A stretch of DNA of 64,000 bases, taken from assembly GCF_014280935.1 (NCBI RefSeq), contig NZ_JACLZI010000046.1, forward strand, positions 1 to 64,000, read 5' to 3'. Position 1 is the stretch's first letter. Every line of letters starts with the position of its first letter. Positions 8,998 to 16,598 of this stretch are shown here, in pieces. The translations under genes were made by a program, and so were the position numbers. Source of the DNA: Aquibacillus kalidii (GTDB lineage: Bacteria > Bacillota > Bacilli > Bacillales > Amphibacillaceae). The notes below the pieces were generated by a model. It had not been told where the DNA came from. It did not search any database and saw only the letters and a list, made by a program, of their open reading frames with translations.

Positions 8998-9633
8998 ATG
9001 CGCGCACGTAACAAACCATGGGCTGATGATTTTATAAAAGAGAACCATGATATTATCGAATTAACACCCTTTGAAAAAAAGGGAAAATGGAATGAAGTAT
9101 TTCATAATGATAATCCAATTCATATAGAAGTAGGAACTGGTAAGGGTCAGTTTATTGTCGGAATGGCTGAACAAAATTCGGATAACAATTTTATAGGAAT
9201 TGAAATTGCTAAAAGCATCATTGTTAGTGCTATCCAGAAGGTGAAAGATGCTAATTCAAAAAACATTAGACTAATTAATGAAAATGCTGAAGATTTACGA
9301 GAGTTATTTGGTGAAAATGAAATTGATAAAATTTATTTGAATTTTTCAGACCCTTGGCCAAAGAATCGTCATGAAAAAAGACGGTTAACATTTCGCTCTT
9401 TTTTAGATCAATATAAGCATATTTTAAAAGAAGATGGGGAAATAGTTCTAAAAACCGATAACAAAGGACTATTTGAATACTCGTTAGTTAGCTTTTCTGA
9501 GTATGGAATGGTTTTAAAAGAGGTTCTACTAGATTTACATGAACATGCGGATCCAACTAATGTGATGACAGAATATGAAGAGAAATTTTCGGCAAAAGGA
9601 CAACCTATCTATCGCTGTATTGCCAAATTTTAA
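8998..9633 (+). CDS. trmB: tRNA (guanine-N7)-methyltransferase TrmB
   Basis: A 211-residue SAM-dependent methyltransferase that forms m7G46 in tRNA. The SAM loop IEVGTGKGQF is at residues 43-52, and the family catalytic signature NFSDPWPKNRHEKRRL covers 115-130. Length is normal for Bacillus TrmB (YtmQ). RBS GAAGGAGAG is 9 bases before the ATG, and a TATAAT at 8969-8974 lies only about 25 bases upstream, implying a very short leader. The gene is monocistronic and ends at a strong hairpin. Confidence 0.95.
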   Translation: MRARNKPWADDFIKENHDIIELTPFEKKGKWNEVFHNDNPIHIEVGTGKGQFIVGMAEQNSDNNFIGIEIAKSIIVSAIQKVKDANSKNIRLINENAEDLRELFGENEIDKIYLNFSDPWPKNRHEKRRLTFRSFLDQYKHILKEDGEIVLKTDNKGLFEYSLVSFSEYGMVLKEVLLDLHEHADPTNVMTEYEEKFSAKGQPIYRCIAKF

Positions 9634-9651
9634 ATTATTTTTATTATTTTG

Positions 9652-9685
9652 AACTGGGAAGCCTTTTTTAGGCTTCCCAGTTTTC
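9652..9685. terminator. Bidirectional terminator between trmB and ytzB
   Basis: A perfect 12-bp stem (AACTGGGAAGCC and complement) with a T-rich 7-base loop, between convergent genes. Confidence 0.85.
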
Positions 9686-9688
9686 TAC

Positions 9689-10003
9689 TTAAGCGGATTC
9701 TGCAACATCAATTATTGTTCCTGTGTCTGCATCTACAAAGAATTCATATTGTGTATTTTCCCCATCTTTAGTTCTTGTGATACCTCCGCGATATACATTG
9801 TAAGTTAATCCGTTCTTTACAAATTCCTCAGATTTCATATATATCCAAGAACCGCTGACAGGTCCTTGTTGTCTAAATGCCTCTTTCGCTTGCTTTAATG
9901 CCTTTTCAGGAGTAACTTGTTGTTGATTTGAGATCTGTTCATTAATAAAGTATCCAGCCAAGGCTCCTAGGCCCGCTGCGAATGCAACTTTCTTCCAGTT
10001 CAT
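9689..10003 (-). CDS. Membrane-anchored PepSY-domain protein (YtzB)
   Basis: A 104-residue protein with a short N-terminal hydrophobic segment (about residues 5-18, VAFAAGLGALAGYF) and a PepSY-type domain in the rest, recognisable from EKALKQAKEAF and the C-terminal FFVDADTGTIIDV. PepSY domains are thought to act extracytoplasmically, often as protease inhibitors. The GTG at 10012 is rejected for the ATG at 10003, which has AGGTGAG upstream and gives exactly the B. subtilis YtzB length. It lies between trmB and ytoP as in B. subtilis. Confidence 0.85.
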   Translation of the reverse strand: MNWKKVAFAAGLGALAGYFINEQISNQQQVTPEKALKQAKEAFRQQGPVSGSWIYMKSEEFVKNGLTYNVYRGGITRTKDGENTQYEFFVDADTGTIIDVAESA

Positions 10004-10243
10004 ATGGCTCACCTCATGGATTAGAATTTTAGTTTAGTATACCTGATTTTTCACAAAATAGAAAACAAAGTAAAACAAAAAAATGGAAACAATTGATAAA
10101 TGTACAAAGTTTAACTATTTATTAGTTTATCCTGGAAACAGAATGGCATTCATGTGGATACTTGAACTGTGAACTTGCTAATGGAAGTGTTACTTATATT
10201 AGGTTACAATTAGGAAAGAAGAAAATTAGGGAGGTCAATATAG

Positions 10244-11311
10244 TTGAACAAAGAGACATTAGACTTATTCAAAACGTTAACAGAACTACAAGGTGCATCA
10301 GGTAATGAATACCTTGTCCGGAATTTCATGAAAAGTGAAATAGAAAAATATTCAGATGAAGTTGTTCAAGACAAGCTTGGTGGTGTCTTTGGTGTAAAAC
10401 ATGGAGAAGGACCAAGAGTAATGGTTGCCGGCCATATGGACGAAGTTGGTTTTATGGTTACACAAATTACGAAAAATGGAATGATTCGTTTTCAGACACT
10501 TGGTGGGTGGTGGTCACAAGTGCTTTTAGCCCAACGTGTACAAATCATGACAGACAAGGGACCGGTAATAGGAATTATTGGGTCTATACCCCCTCACAAT
10601 TTAACGCCAGAGCAAAGAAAGAAACCAATGGACCAAAAAAATATGTTAATTGACGTTGGTGCAGATGATGATGAAGATGTAAAACAAATGGGTATTAAGC
10701 CCGGACAACAAATTGTCCCTGTTTCTCCTTTTACTCCAATGGCAAATGACAAGAAAATTTTAGCAAAAGCATGGGATAACCGGTATGGTTGTGGCTTAGC
10801 TATAGAACTATTGAAAGAACTACAAGGAACGCAGCTTCCTAACCAACTATATTCTGGTGCAACTGTACAAGAAGAAGTAGGGTTAAGAGGTGCACAAGTT
10901 GCTGCAAACATGATTAAGCCGGATATATTTTATGCATTAGATGCATCGCCAGCTAACGACATGGCTGGGGATAGTAAGGAATTCGGGCAAATAGGAAAGG
11001 GTGCTTTACTACGTATCTTTGATCGCTCTATGATTACACATAGAGGTATTAGAGACTTTATATTGGATACTGCTGAATCGAACAAGATTCCTTATCAATA
11101 CTTTATTTCACAAGGTGGAACGGACGCAGGAAGAGTTCATCTAACAAATGAAGGTGTACCATCAGCTGTTGTTGGAATATGTTCTCGGTATATCCACACA
11201 CATGCCTCGATCATTCATGTTGATGATTATGCTGCAGCAAAAGAATTAATTATAAAACTTGTAAAAACAACGGATGCTAATACAGTTGAACAAATAAGAA
11301 TGAACGGTTAA
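10244..11311 (+). CDS. M42-family metallo-aminopeptidase (YtoP)
   Basis: A 355-residue glutamyl aminopeptidase/endoglucanase-M family enzyme. The binuclear metal site is visible: H64 and D66 in [10 protein letters not shown]178 in AWDNRYGCG, and the catalytic/metal glutamates E210-E211 in [11 protein letters not shown] late HTHASIIH block supplies the last histidine. The family forms large cytosolic tetrahedral peptidases that trim peptides. Translation starts at TTG with GGGAGG 8 bases upstream. Equivalent to B. subtilis YtoP. A weak hairpin (about 11323-11369) follows. Confidence 0.92.
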   Translation: MNKETLDLFKTLTELQGASGNEYLVRNFMKSEIEKYSDEVVQDKLGGVFGVKHGEGPRVMVAGHMDEVGFMVTQITKNGMIRFQTLGGWWSQVLLAQRVQIMTDKGPVIGIIGSIPPHNLTPEQRKKPMDQKNMLIDVGADDDEDVKQMGIKPGQQIVPVSPFTPMANDKKILAKAWDNRYGCGLAIELLKELQGTQLPNQLYSGATVQEEVGLRGAQVAANMIKPDIFYALDASPANDMAGDSKEFGQIGKGALLRIFDRSMITHRGIRDFILDTAESNKIPYQYFISQGGTDAGRVHLTNEGVPSAVVGICSRYIHTHASIIHVDDYAAAKELIIKLVKTTDANTVEQIRMNG

Positions 11312-11419
11312 CGTTAACAATTATAGGGGCTAGCTTCTAGTAAAATTACTACAAGCATAGTCCCTTTCATTAGGTGTTATTATAAGGCCATTAAAACATG
11401 ATATAAAGGATGAAGTTTA

Positions 11420-11932
11420 ATGAAAATACATATAGGATCTAAAAATCCCACCAAAATAAAAGCTGTATCCAACGTTTTTAAAGATTGGGAGATAGAATCT
11501 GTTAATGTGGAATCTAAAGTATCCTTACAGCCCTATTCAGATGATGAAACATTAGAAGGTGCGATTAATAGAGCTAGACAGTGTGCACAAATGAGTAAAA
11601 ACCTATTAGGTATTGGTCTAGAAGGTGGTGTAATGGAAGTAGGTTCTGAATTATTTCTATGTAACTGGGGAGCATTGATAAACGAAACAGGTGAAGTATT
11701 TGTAGCTAGTGGTGCACGAATTCCATTGCCGAAAGAAATATCGAAACAACTTGAAAAAGGCATTGAATTAGGTGATGTGATGGATGATTATACCAAGAAA
11801 ACAGATATCCGTAAACATGAAGGAGCAATAGGTATTTTCACTAATAATATAGTAAGTCGTGAGGAAATGTTTACACATGTTGTTAAATTGCTAAAAGGAC
11901 AATATGATTTTTACTTACATTCAGAGTCGTAA
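11420..11932 (+). CDS. DUF84-family inosine/xanthosine triphosphatase-like protein
   Basis: A 170-residue protein of the YjjX/DUF84 family. The N-terminal IGSKNPTKIKAV (residues 4-15) forms the nucleotide-binding loop, and GIGLEGGVMEV (about 64-74) is the second family block. Characterised relatives hydrolyse non-canonical ITP and XTP, cleaning oxidatively damaged purine nucleotides. AAAGGATG precedes the ATG. The gene is monocistronic and followed by an insertion-sequence-like remnant. The enzymatic assignment comes from the family. Confidence 0.82.
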   Translation: MKIHIGSKNPTKIKAVSNVFKDWEIESVNVESKVSLQPYSDDETLEGAINRARQCAQMSKNLLGIGLEGGVMEVGSELFLCNWGALINETGEVFVASGARIPLPKEISKQLEKGIELGDVMDDYTKKTDIRKHEGAIGIFTNNIVSREEMFTHVVKLLKGQYDFYLHSES

Positions 11933-11992
11933 ATGAATAGATTTTGTTCAAATATTAAATATTAGGAATACTTAAATAAAAAAGCGCTTAGG

Positions 11993-12043
11993 TTGAGGTG
12001 CCCCCTAAAAGTTAGATTTTCACTCTAACTTTTGGAGGCTGTA
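11993..12043. mobile_element. Putative IS3/IS150-type terminal-repeat remnant
   Basis: GAGGTGCCCCCTAAAAGTTAGA faces TCTAACTTTTGGAGGCTGT around a 7-base centre; the core arms AAAAGTTAGA (12007-12016) and TCTAACTTTT (12024-12033) are perfect complements. From memory, this resembles the ends of IS3-family elements of Firmicutes, joined without any transposase. The same structure could simply act as a transcript end between convergent genes. Confidence 0.45.
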
Positions 12044-12058
12044 AAAGTCCAAAGCATT

Positions 12059-12499
12059 TTATTTATAAATATACTCTAATACATCGATGGCTTGATCTAT
12101 TGTCTCGACTGTTACGTTTGCTTTGTTTGATAATTCTTTAAGTGGATGGATCAAAGACTCTGGTCGAATGATTATCGTTGGTTTGTTCATAGCTATTGCA
12201 GTTGAAGCATCCATTGCAGTATTCCATTGCTTATATTTTTCTCCAAATAAAGCAACGACTACATCAGCTTTTTGTAGTAACACCTTGGTTCGTAAATTAT
12301 TTATAGCGGAAGCAGTGTCATCTCGATACAGGTAATTTTGCTGTTTTCCTAATATTGTTTCGCCAATGGAATCTGATAATTCATGGTCCTCTTGTGGCCC
12401 TACGAATGTCAGTGGTAAACTCTTAGCTTGCGCTTTTAATTTTACTTGTTCTCTCCAGTTATCATGTATTTGTCCTGCTAAATAAACAACTAATTCCAT
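12059..12499 (-). CDS. YtoQ-family protein (nucleoside 2-deoxyribosyltransferase-like)
   Basis: A 146-residue cytosolic protein matching the YtoQ family. It begins with a beta strand and a YLAGQIHDNWR loop, and the central VLLQKADVVVALFGEKYKQWNTAMDASTAIAMNKPTI region resembles nucleoside 2-deoxyribosyltransferase folds, where D and E residues bind the sugar. No reaction is established for the family. The TTG start of the longest frame (12514) overlaps the GGAGGAG site, so the ATG at 12499 (MELVVYL) is preferred. Confidence 0.82.
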   Translation of the reverse strand: MELVVYLAGQIHDNWREQVKLKAQAKSLPLTFVGPQEDHELSDSIGETILGKQQNYLYRDDTASAINNLRTKVLLQKADVVVALFGEKYKQWNTAMDASTAIAMNKPTIIIRPESLIHPLKELSNKANVTVETIDQAIDVLEYIYK

Positions 12500-12845
12500 C
12501 GAATTCTCCTCCAATATTATGTTTCCTTATTATTTCCATGTGTTCCATTATAAGTTGATCGGGTAACATAAGCAAAAGAAGTATAGGATAAAACAGTTCT
12601 TGTCAAATTAAATAATAGTAGTATTATAGAGAATGGGGTAATTAGAACTATTGACCTTTTATAGTTTCTAGTAATGATTTGAAGTATTTTTTAATAACCT
12701 AAATTTTTTGGTTAATTAGGGTAAGTACCTATGCTTTTAGGATGATGTAACTACCTTTAAATTAGGTTAATACAATTCGGTTACTGAAGACATTTTCTCT
12801 TCGAATTTGTTCTTATACTGAGTATGTAATTTCAGGAGGAATAAT
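12500..12845. other. AT-rich intergenic region, no gene seen
   Basis: No ORF with a credible ribosome site apart from the flanking genes. A possible -35/-10 pair (TTGTCA near 12600, 16 bases, TATTAT) exists. A small inverted repeat AACCTAAATTTTTTGGTT lies near 12700. The AGGAGG at 12835 belongs to the next gene. Confidence 0.4.
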
Positions 12846-13367
12846 ATGAAAATGAATAAAACTGGCCTTTTGGTAATAGGGTTATTGCTAGTAGGAATTA
12901 TTGTACTAACTATCTTTAGTTATGAACCTGAAGGAGAAGTGATTGATCAAGCTAAAGAAATTGCTGAAGTAACTTTTCATAAAGACAATATTAAGTCAAC
13001 TCGAACAGTTGATAATTTTTCTTTATATCTGCCAGAAGAACTAACAGTGGACCAAGAGGAGAATAGTAATTTGGTGTTATCTAAAGAAGAACAGATCTAT
13101 CTGTTATTTTATAACCCACTCGAGTCCTCAAAAAGTGAATTAAATTTTCAATCTGCACAAGCAGCAGGGAACTACGTACTGTTAGAATCATTTACAGATG
13201 ATCAGCGTTTTGGATATATAATGGTAAAAACTGCTAAAAAGGACGCCTTTGAATTACAAATAGGTGTTGGTGGTGTGAAAATTACTACAATAACCTCTAA
13301 GGTTCATTTAGTTGAGGATGCTGAATTAATGATGAAAATGGCAAATTCGATTGCATATGAGTCATAA
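12846..13367 (+). CDS. Membrane-anchored hypothetical protein
   Basis: 173 residues. One N-terminal membrane helix (residues 7-25, GLLVIGLLLVGIIVLTIFS) lacks a lipobox cysteine, so it is an uncleaved anchor with the rest outside the cell. The extracytoplasmic part is acidic and beta-rich and has no motif I recognise. RBS CAGGAGGAATAAT precedes the ATG. It lies 40 bases upstream of the PTS_EIIC-like gene and may be co-transcribed with it. I cannot name a family. Confidence 0.75.
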   Translation: MKMNKTGLLVIGLLLVGIIVLTIFSYEPEGEVIDQAKEIAEVTFHKDNIKSTRTVDNFSLYLPEELTVDQEENSNLVLSKEEQIYLLFYNPLESSKSELNFQSAQAAGNYVLLESFTDDQRFGYIMVKTAKKDAFELQIGVGGVKITTITSKVHLVEDAELMMKMANSIAYES

Positions 13368-13407
13368 GATAACGAACTATCACTGTTTCGAATAAGGAGA
13401 AGTATGA

Positions 13408-14448
13408 ATGAAGACATTTTTAACTAGAAAAGGTGTGACCCTTTCCCCTAAAGAATACTTTATTACTGCTTTAAGTTTTATGGCGCTTGGACTTTTTTCT
13501 TCCTTAATTATTGGTTTGATTGTTCAAACTATTGGACAACAACTCCCCGTTATCTTCGGGGAAAAGTCTTTATTTACATGGATTGAGGAAATGGGCGCCT
13601 TTGCAATGGACAAGAAGGTTGTCGGGGGTGCAATAGGGGTTGCTATTGCATATGGATTAAAGGCACCACCTTTAGTAGCATTCTCTGTTCTATTTGCTGG
13701 TGCATATGGCTACGATCTAGGTGGTCCAGCTGGAAGTTATGTGACAGCAGTATTTGCTACTGAATTTGGTAAGGTGATTTATAAACAGACGCGTCTTGAT
13801 ATTATCTTAACTCCGTTGGTCACGATTGTTGTTGGTTTCACTATTGGAAAAATAGTTGGACCTCCAATTAATACACTGATGACTGGTTTAGGTAGTATTA
13901 TTAATTGGTCTACCGAACAACAACCGCTCATTATGGGAATTATCATAGCAATTTTAATGGGCTGGGCATTAACAGCGCCAATCTCAAGTGCAGCTATTGC
14001 CATCATGTTATCATTGGATGGTTTAGCGGCAGGAGCTGCAACAGTTGGCTGTGCAGCCCAAATGATTGGGTTTGCAGTGTCTAGTTATCGGGACAATGGA
14101 ATGGGTGGTTTTCTTGCTCAGGGAATTGGTACATCGATGCTACAAGTTGCAAATATTATAAAAAAACCGTTAATTATCCTTCCTCCAACTATAGCAGGAG
14201 CCCTGCTTGCGCCTTTTGCTACGGTTTGGCTAGAGATGACTAACAATTTTTCCGGGGCAGGAATGGGAACAGCTGGTTTTGTAGGACAAATTATGACTTT
14301 TAAATCTATGGGATTCACTATGGAAGTATTTTGGGCGGTATTAATTTTGCATATTGTTGGACCCGCACTGATTAGCTTAGGTATTTCAGAATTCCTACGG
14401 AAAAAAGGATGGATCAAGCCAGGAGATATGAAAATTGATTATGAGTAA
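13408..14448 (+). CDS. PTS_EIIC_2-type membrane protein (stand-alone IIC-like transporter)
   Basis: A 346-residue polytopic membrane protein with about 9-10 hydrophobic segments and many conserved G/P-rich loops (GAIGVAIAYGLKAPPLVAF, TAPISSAAIAIML, FVGQIMTFKSMG). It fits the PTS_EIIC_2 family, usually annotated as a PTS sugar transporter subunit IIC. No EIIA or EIIB domain and no PTS gene is nearby, so phosphotransfer-driven sugar uptake is doubtful, and a facilitator or unrelated solute is possible. AAGGAG is 8 bases before the ATG. A thioredoxin-like gene follows after 22 bases. Confidence 0.8.
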   Translation: MKTFLTRKGVTLSPKEYFITALSFMALGLFSSLIIGLIVQTIGQQLPVIFGEKSLFTWIEEMGAFAMDKKVVGGAIGVAIAYGLKAPPLVAFSVLFAGAYGYDLGGPAGSYVTAVFATEFGKVIYKQTRLDIILTPLVTIVVGFTIGKIVGPPINTLMTGLGSIINWSTEQQPLIMGIIIAILMGWALTAPISSAAIAIMLSLDGLAAGAATVGCAAQMIGFAVSSYRDNGMGGFLAQGIGTSMLQVANIIKKPLIILPPTIAGALLAPFATVWLEMTNNFSGAGMGTAGFVGQIMTFKSMGFTMEVFWAVLILHIVGPALISLGISEFLRKKGWIKPGDMKIDYE

Positions 14449-14470
14449 AAAATAGATTGGTGGTTATAGA

Positions 14471-14788
14471 ATGAAACTTTTGGAAACAGAAGAGCAACTG
14501 GAATCCCTAATTAGCAATGGGAAAACTATCTTAGTATTTTCAGCTGAATGGTGTGGAGATTGTCGGTTTATTGAACCGTTCTTACCAGACGTGGAAGAAA
14601 AATTTAATGAATTTACTTTTGTACATATAGATCGAGATAAATTTATCGATGTATGCGTAAAACATGATATATTTGGTATTCCAAGTTTTTTAGCTTTTAA
14701 CGATGGAAAGGAAATTGGTCGCTTCGTTAGTAAAGAAAGAAAAACGCAAGAGGAAATCGAGAAATTTATTGGTGATCTTTCAGCGTAA
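14471..14788 (+). CDS. ytpP: Thioredoxin-like protein YtpP
   Basis: A 105-residue thioredoxin-fold protein with the active site WCGDC (residues 27-31) instead of WCGPC, and the cis-proline loop GIPSFLAF. Length and position before ytpQ-ytpR match B. subtilis YtpP. The D in place of P in the CxxC should raise the redox potential relative to classical thioredoxin and suggests a specialised, possibly bacillithiol-linked, disulfide role. It is close behind the IIC-like gene and ends at a terminator hairpin. Confidence 0.92.
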   Translation: MKLLETEEQLESLISNGKTILVFSAEWCGDCRFIEPFLPDVEEKFNEFTFVHIDRDKFIDVCVKHDIFGIPSFLAFNDGKEIGRFVSKERKTQEEIEKFIGDLSA

Positions 14789-14797
14789 CTTTTGAGA

Positions 14798-14826
14798 ATG
14801 TCTTGCGACTATTGCAAGGCATTTTT
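14798..14826 (+). terminator. Terminator after ytpP
   Basis: ATGTCTTGC pairs with GCAAGGCAT (one G-T pair), followed by TTTTTAA. Confidence 0.75.
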
Positions 14827-14863
14827 AATTAGAAAATATATTTTGATAGCTCTATGTACCTTC

Positions 14864-14905
14864 AAACTTAGACAAAAATCGTTCTAAAAGTTTGCCTAAG
14901 TTTTC
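14864..14905 (+). terminator. Second hairpin upstream of ytpQ
   Basis: AAACTTAGACAAA pairs with TTTGCCTAAGTTT (one mismatch) around a 14-base loop and runs into TCTTT. It stands just before the ytpQ promoter and probably blocks readthrough from upstream. Confidence 0.55.
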
Positions 14906-14920
14906 TTTACTCCAAATAAA

Positions 14921-14929
14921 TGCTAAAAT
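14921..14929 (+). promoter_or_regulatory. Extended -10 promoter for ytpQ-ytpR
   Basis: TGC-TAAAAT is an extended -10 element; the -35 region (TTTTCT, 17 bases upstream) is weak, which is usual for this promoter type. About 40 bases separate it from the ytpQ start. Confidence 0.45.
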
Positions 14930-14969
14930 AGCAAAAGTAGTTATCTTCTTCCTAAAAGGAGGAATTTAG

Positions 14970-15782
14970 ATGAAAATGACTAGTATAAAAATGAAGAAGA
15001 TTCTAGAAGAAAGATTACAACACACTGAGTGGAATATTTCTTTTAATCGTGATAAAGATATTTTTCGTGTGGAATGGAAAGAAACACGTAAAGGAATTTC
15101 TATAACGATACCGAATGTAATTGCAAAGTATGAGCAAATGGGAGATGCAGCACTTTCAGATTTGGAATATCATGTAAGAGAAGCATTAAAGATAATGAAT
15201 GAAGTTCATGATTTAACCGGAAAAGAAAAAAATATATTTCCTGTTATCCGTTCTACTTCTTTCCCTAAAAAATCCAAAGCAGGAGAATGGCTGATTTATT
15301 CTGACCATACTGCAGAAACTCGAATATACTATGCCCTCGATTTGGGAAATACGTATCAATTAATTGATCAAGCAATGCTAACTAAAGAAGGTTGGACTTT
15401 GGAGAGAATAAGGGAAATATCTATTTTTAATGTACGGTCCCTTAAATCAGAACCCAAGAAAGATACTGTAGCTGGAAATGACTTTTATTTCATGGCAAGT
15501 CAGGATGGATATGATGCAAGTAGAATATTAAATGAGTCTCTGCTTGAGGAAATGAAAGCTAATAGCACAGGAGAGCTAGCAGTTGCTGTTCCGCACCAAG
15601 ATGTACTTATTTTTGCAGATATTCAGAATAATACAGGTTATGATATATTGGCACAAATGACCATGAAGTTTTTTGCTGAAGGCAGAGTACCAATAACTTC
15701 TTTGCCATTTATTTATGATGATAAGAAACTCGAGCCTGTATTTATATTAGCGAAAAACAAACCTACAAATGATAAGAAGTAG
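14970..15782 (+). CDS. ytpQ: DUF1444 (UPF0354) protein YtpQ
   Basis: 270 residues, the typical length of the UPF0354/YtpQ family. It is soluble and mixed alpha/beta, with the family features [17 protein letters not shown] early and [18 protein letters not shown] near the C-terminus. No catalytic motif is known. AAAGGAGG is 7 bases before the ATG. It lies 9 bases upstream of ytpR and is probably translated from the same message. Conserved synteny ytpP-ytpQ-ytpR-sftA supports the assignment; the function is unknown. Confidence 0.9.
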   Translation: MKMTSIKMKKILEERLQHTEWNISFNRDKDIFRVEWKETRKGISITIPNVIAKYEQMGDAALSDLEYHVREALKIMNEVHDLTGKEKNIFPVIRSTSFPKKSKAGEWLIYSDHTAETRIYYALDLGNTYQLIDQAMLTKEGWTLERIREISIFNVRSLKSEPKKDTVAGNDFYFMASQDGYDASRILNESLLEEMKANSTGELAVAVPHQDVLIFADIQNNTGYDILAQMTMKFFAEGRVPITSLPFIYDDKKLEPVFILAKNKPTNDKK

Positions 15783-15791
15783 AAGGGATGA

Positions 15792-16403
15792 ATGATTGTG
15801 GATGTATTTTACAATAAGCAAGGTGTTGGAGATGTGCTGATTTTTCCTATTAAGCAAGGAGATCGTTATTCTATTTCTCACCAAGCATTTGGCGATGTAG
15901 TTAAAATTGTAGATTCTGGTAACAATGACTTATTAGGATATAACGTCTTTAATGCTTCTCATTATTTTTCATTAAATGATACTGGAAAAATTACTTTAGA
16001 CGATGCATTATTAAGTCAATTGAAAGAGTCCTTCAGAAAGAATGGGTTGGAGGATGAATTAAACATCGATTTGACTCCTAAGTTTGTAGTAGGGTTTGTA
16101 AAAGAAAAAGCGCCCCACGAGAATGCGGATAAGCTTAGTGTTTGTCAGGTAGATGTTGGTGAAGAAACCCTACAAATCGTATGTGGGGCACCAAACATCG
16201 ATCAAGGGCAAAAAGTAGTGGTGGCTAAAATAGGAGCAATCATGCCTAGTGGAATGGAAATTAAACCGACTAAGCTGAGAGGAATTGATTCTAGTGGTAT
16301 GATTTGTTCCCAAAAAGAACTCGGATTACCAAACGCTCCAGAAGAAAAAGGGATATACGTATTAGAAGACCAATATGAGGTTGGACAAGAATTCCGTTTT
16401 TAA
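15792..16403 (+). CDS. ytpR: YtpR, tRNA-binding-domain protein related to PheT N-terminus
   Basis: 203 residues. The C-terminal half (about 100-200) is an OB-fold tRNA-binding domain of the EMAP/Arc1p type, shown by [26 protein letters not shown] and the [28 protein letters not shown] block. The N-terminal half resembles the extension seen before this domain in the phenylalanyl-tRNA synthetase beta chain. It lacks a catalytic synthetase core, so it is a stand-alone tRNA binder of unknown role. AGAAGGGATG precedes the ATG. Confidence 0.92.
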   Translation: MIVDVFYNKQGVGDVLIFPIKQGDRYSISHQAFGDVVKIVDSGNNDLLGYNVFNASHYFSLNDTGKITLDDALLSQLKESFRKNGLEDELNIDLTPKFVVGFVKEKAPHENADKLSVCQVDVGEETLQIVCGAPNIDQGQKVVVAKIGAIMPSGMEIKPTKLRGIDSSGMICSQKELGLPNAPEEKGIYVLEDQYEVGQEFRF

Positions 16404-16407
16404 TCAT

Positions 16408-16446
16408 AAAAGCCTTTGTCGTGATTCGAAGACAAGGGTTTTTTGA
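16408..16446 (+). terminator. Terminator after ytpR
   Basis: AAGCCTTTGTC pairs with GACAAGGGTT using two wobble pairs, followed by six T residues. Confidence 0.75.
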
Positions 16447-16598
16447 TACTAAAATATAAGGGTATTATAAAACTCATCAGGAGATTACGAATTCTCTTAT
16501 ACCTTTATTTTGTAAGAGAGTACAATATTTAAGTATTCACATCAACTAGAAAACTGATAGAATAAGAATATCTTAAGAAATAGAGAGAGTGAACAAAC

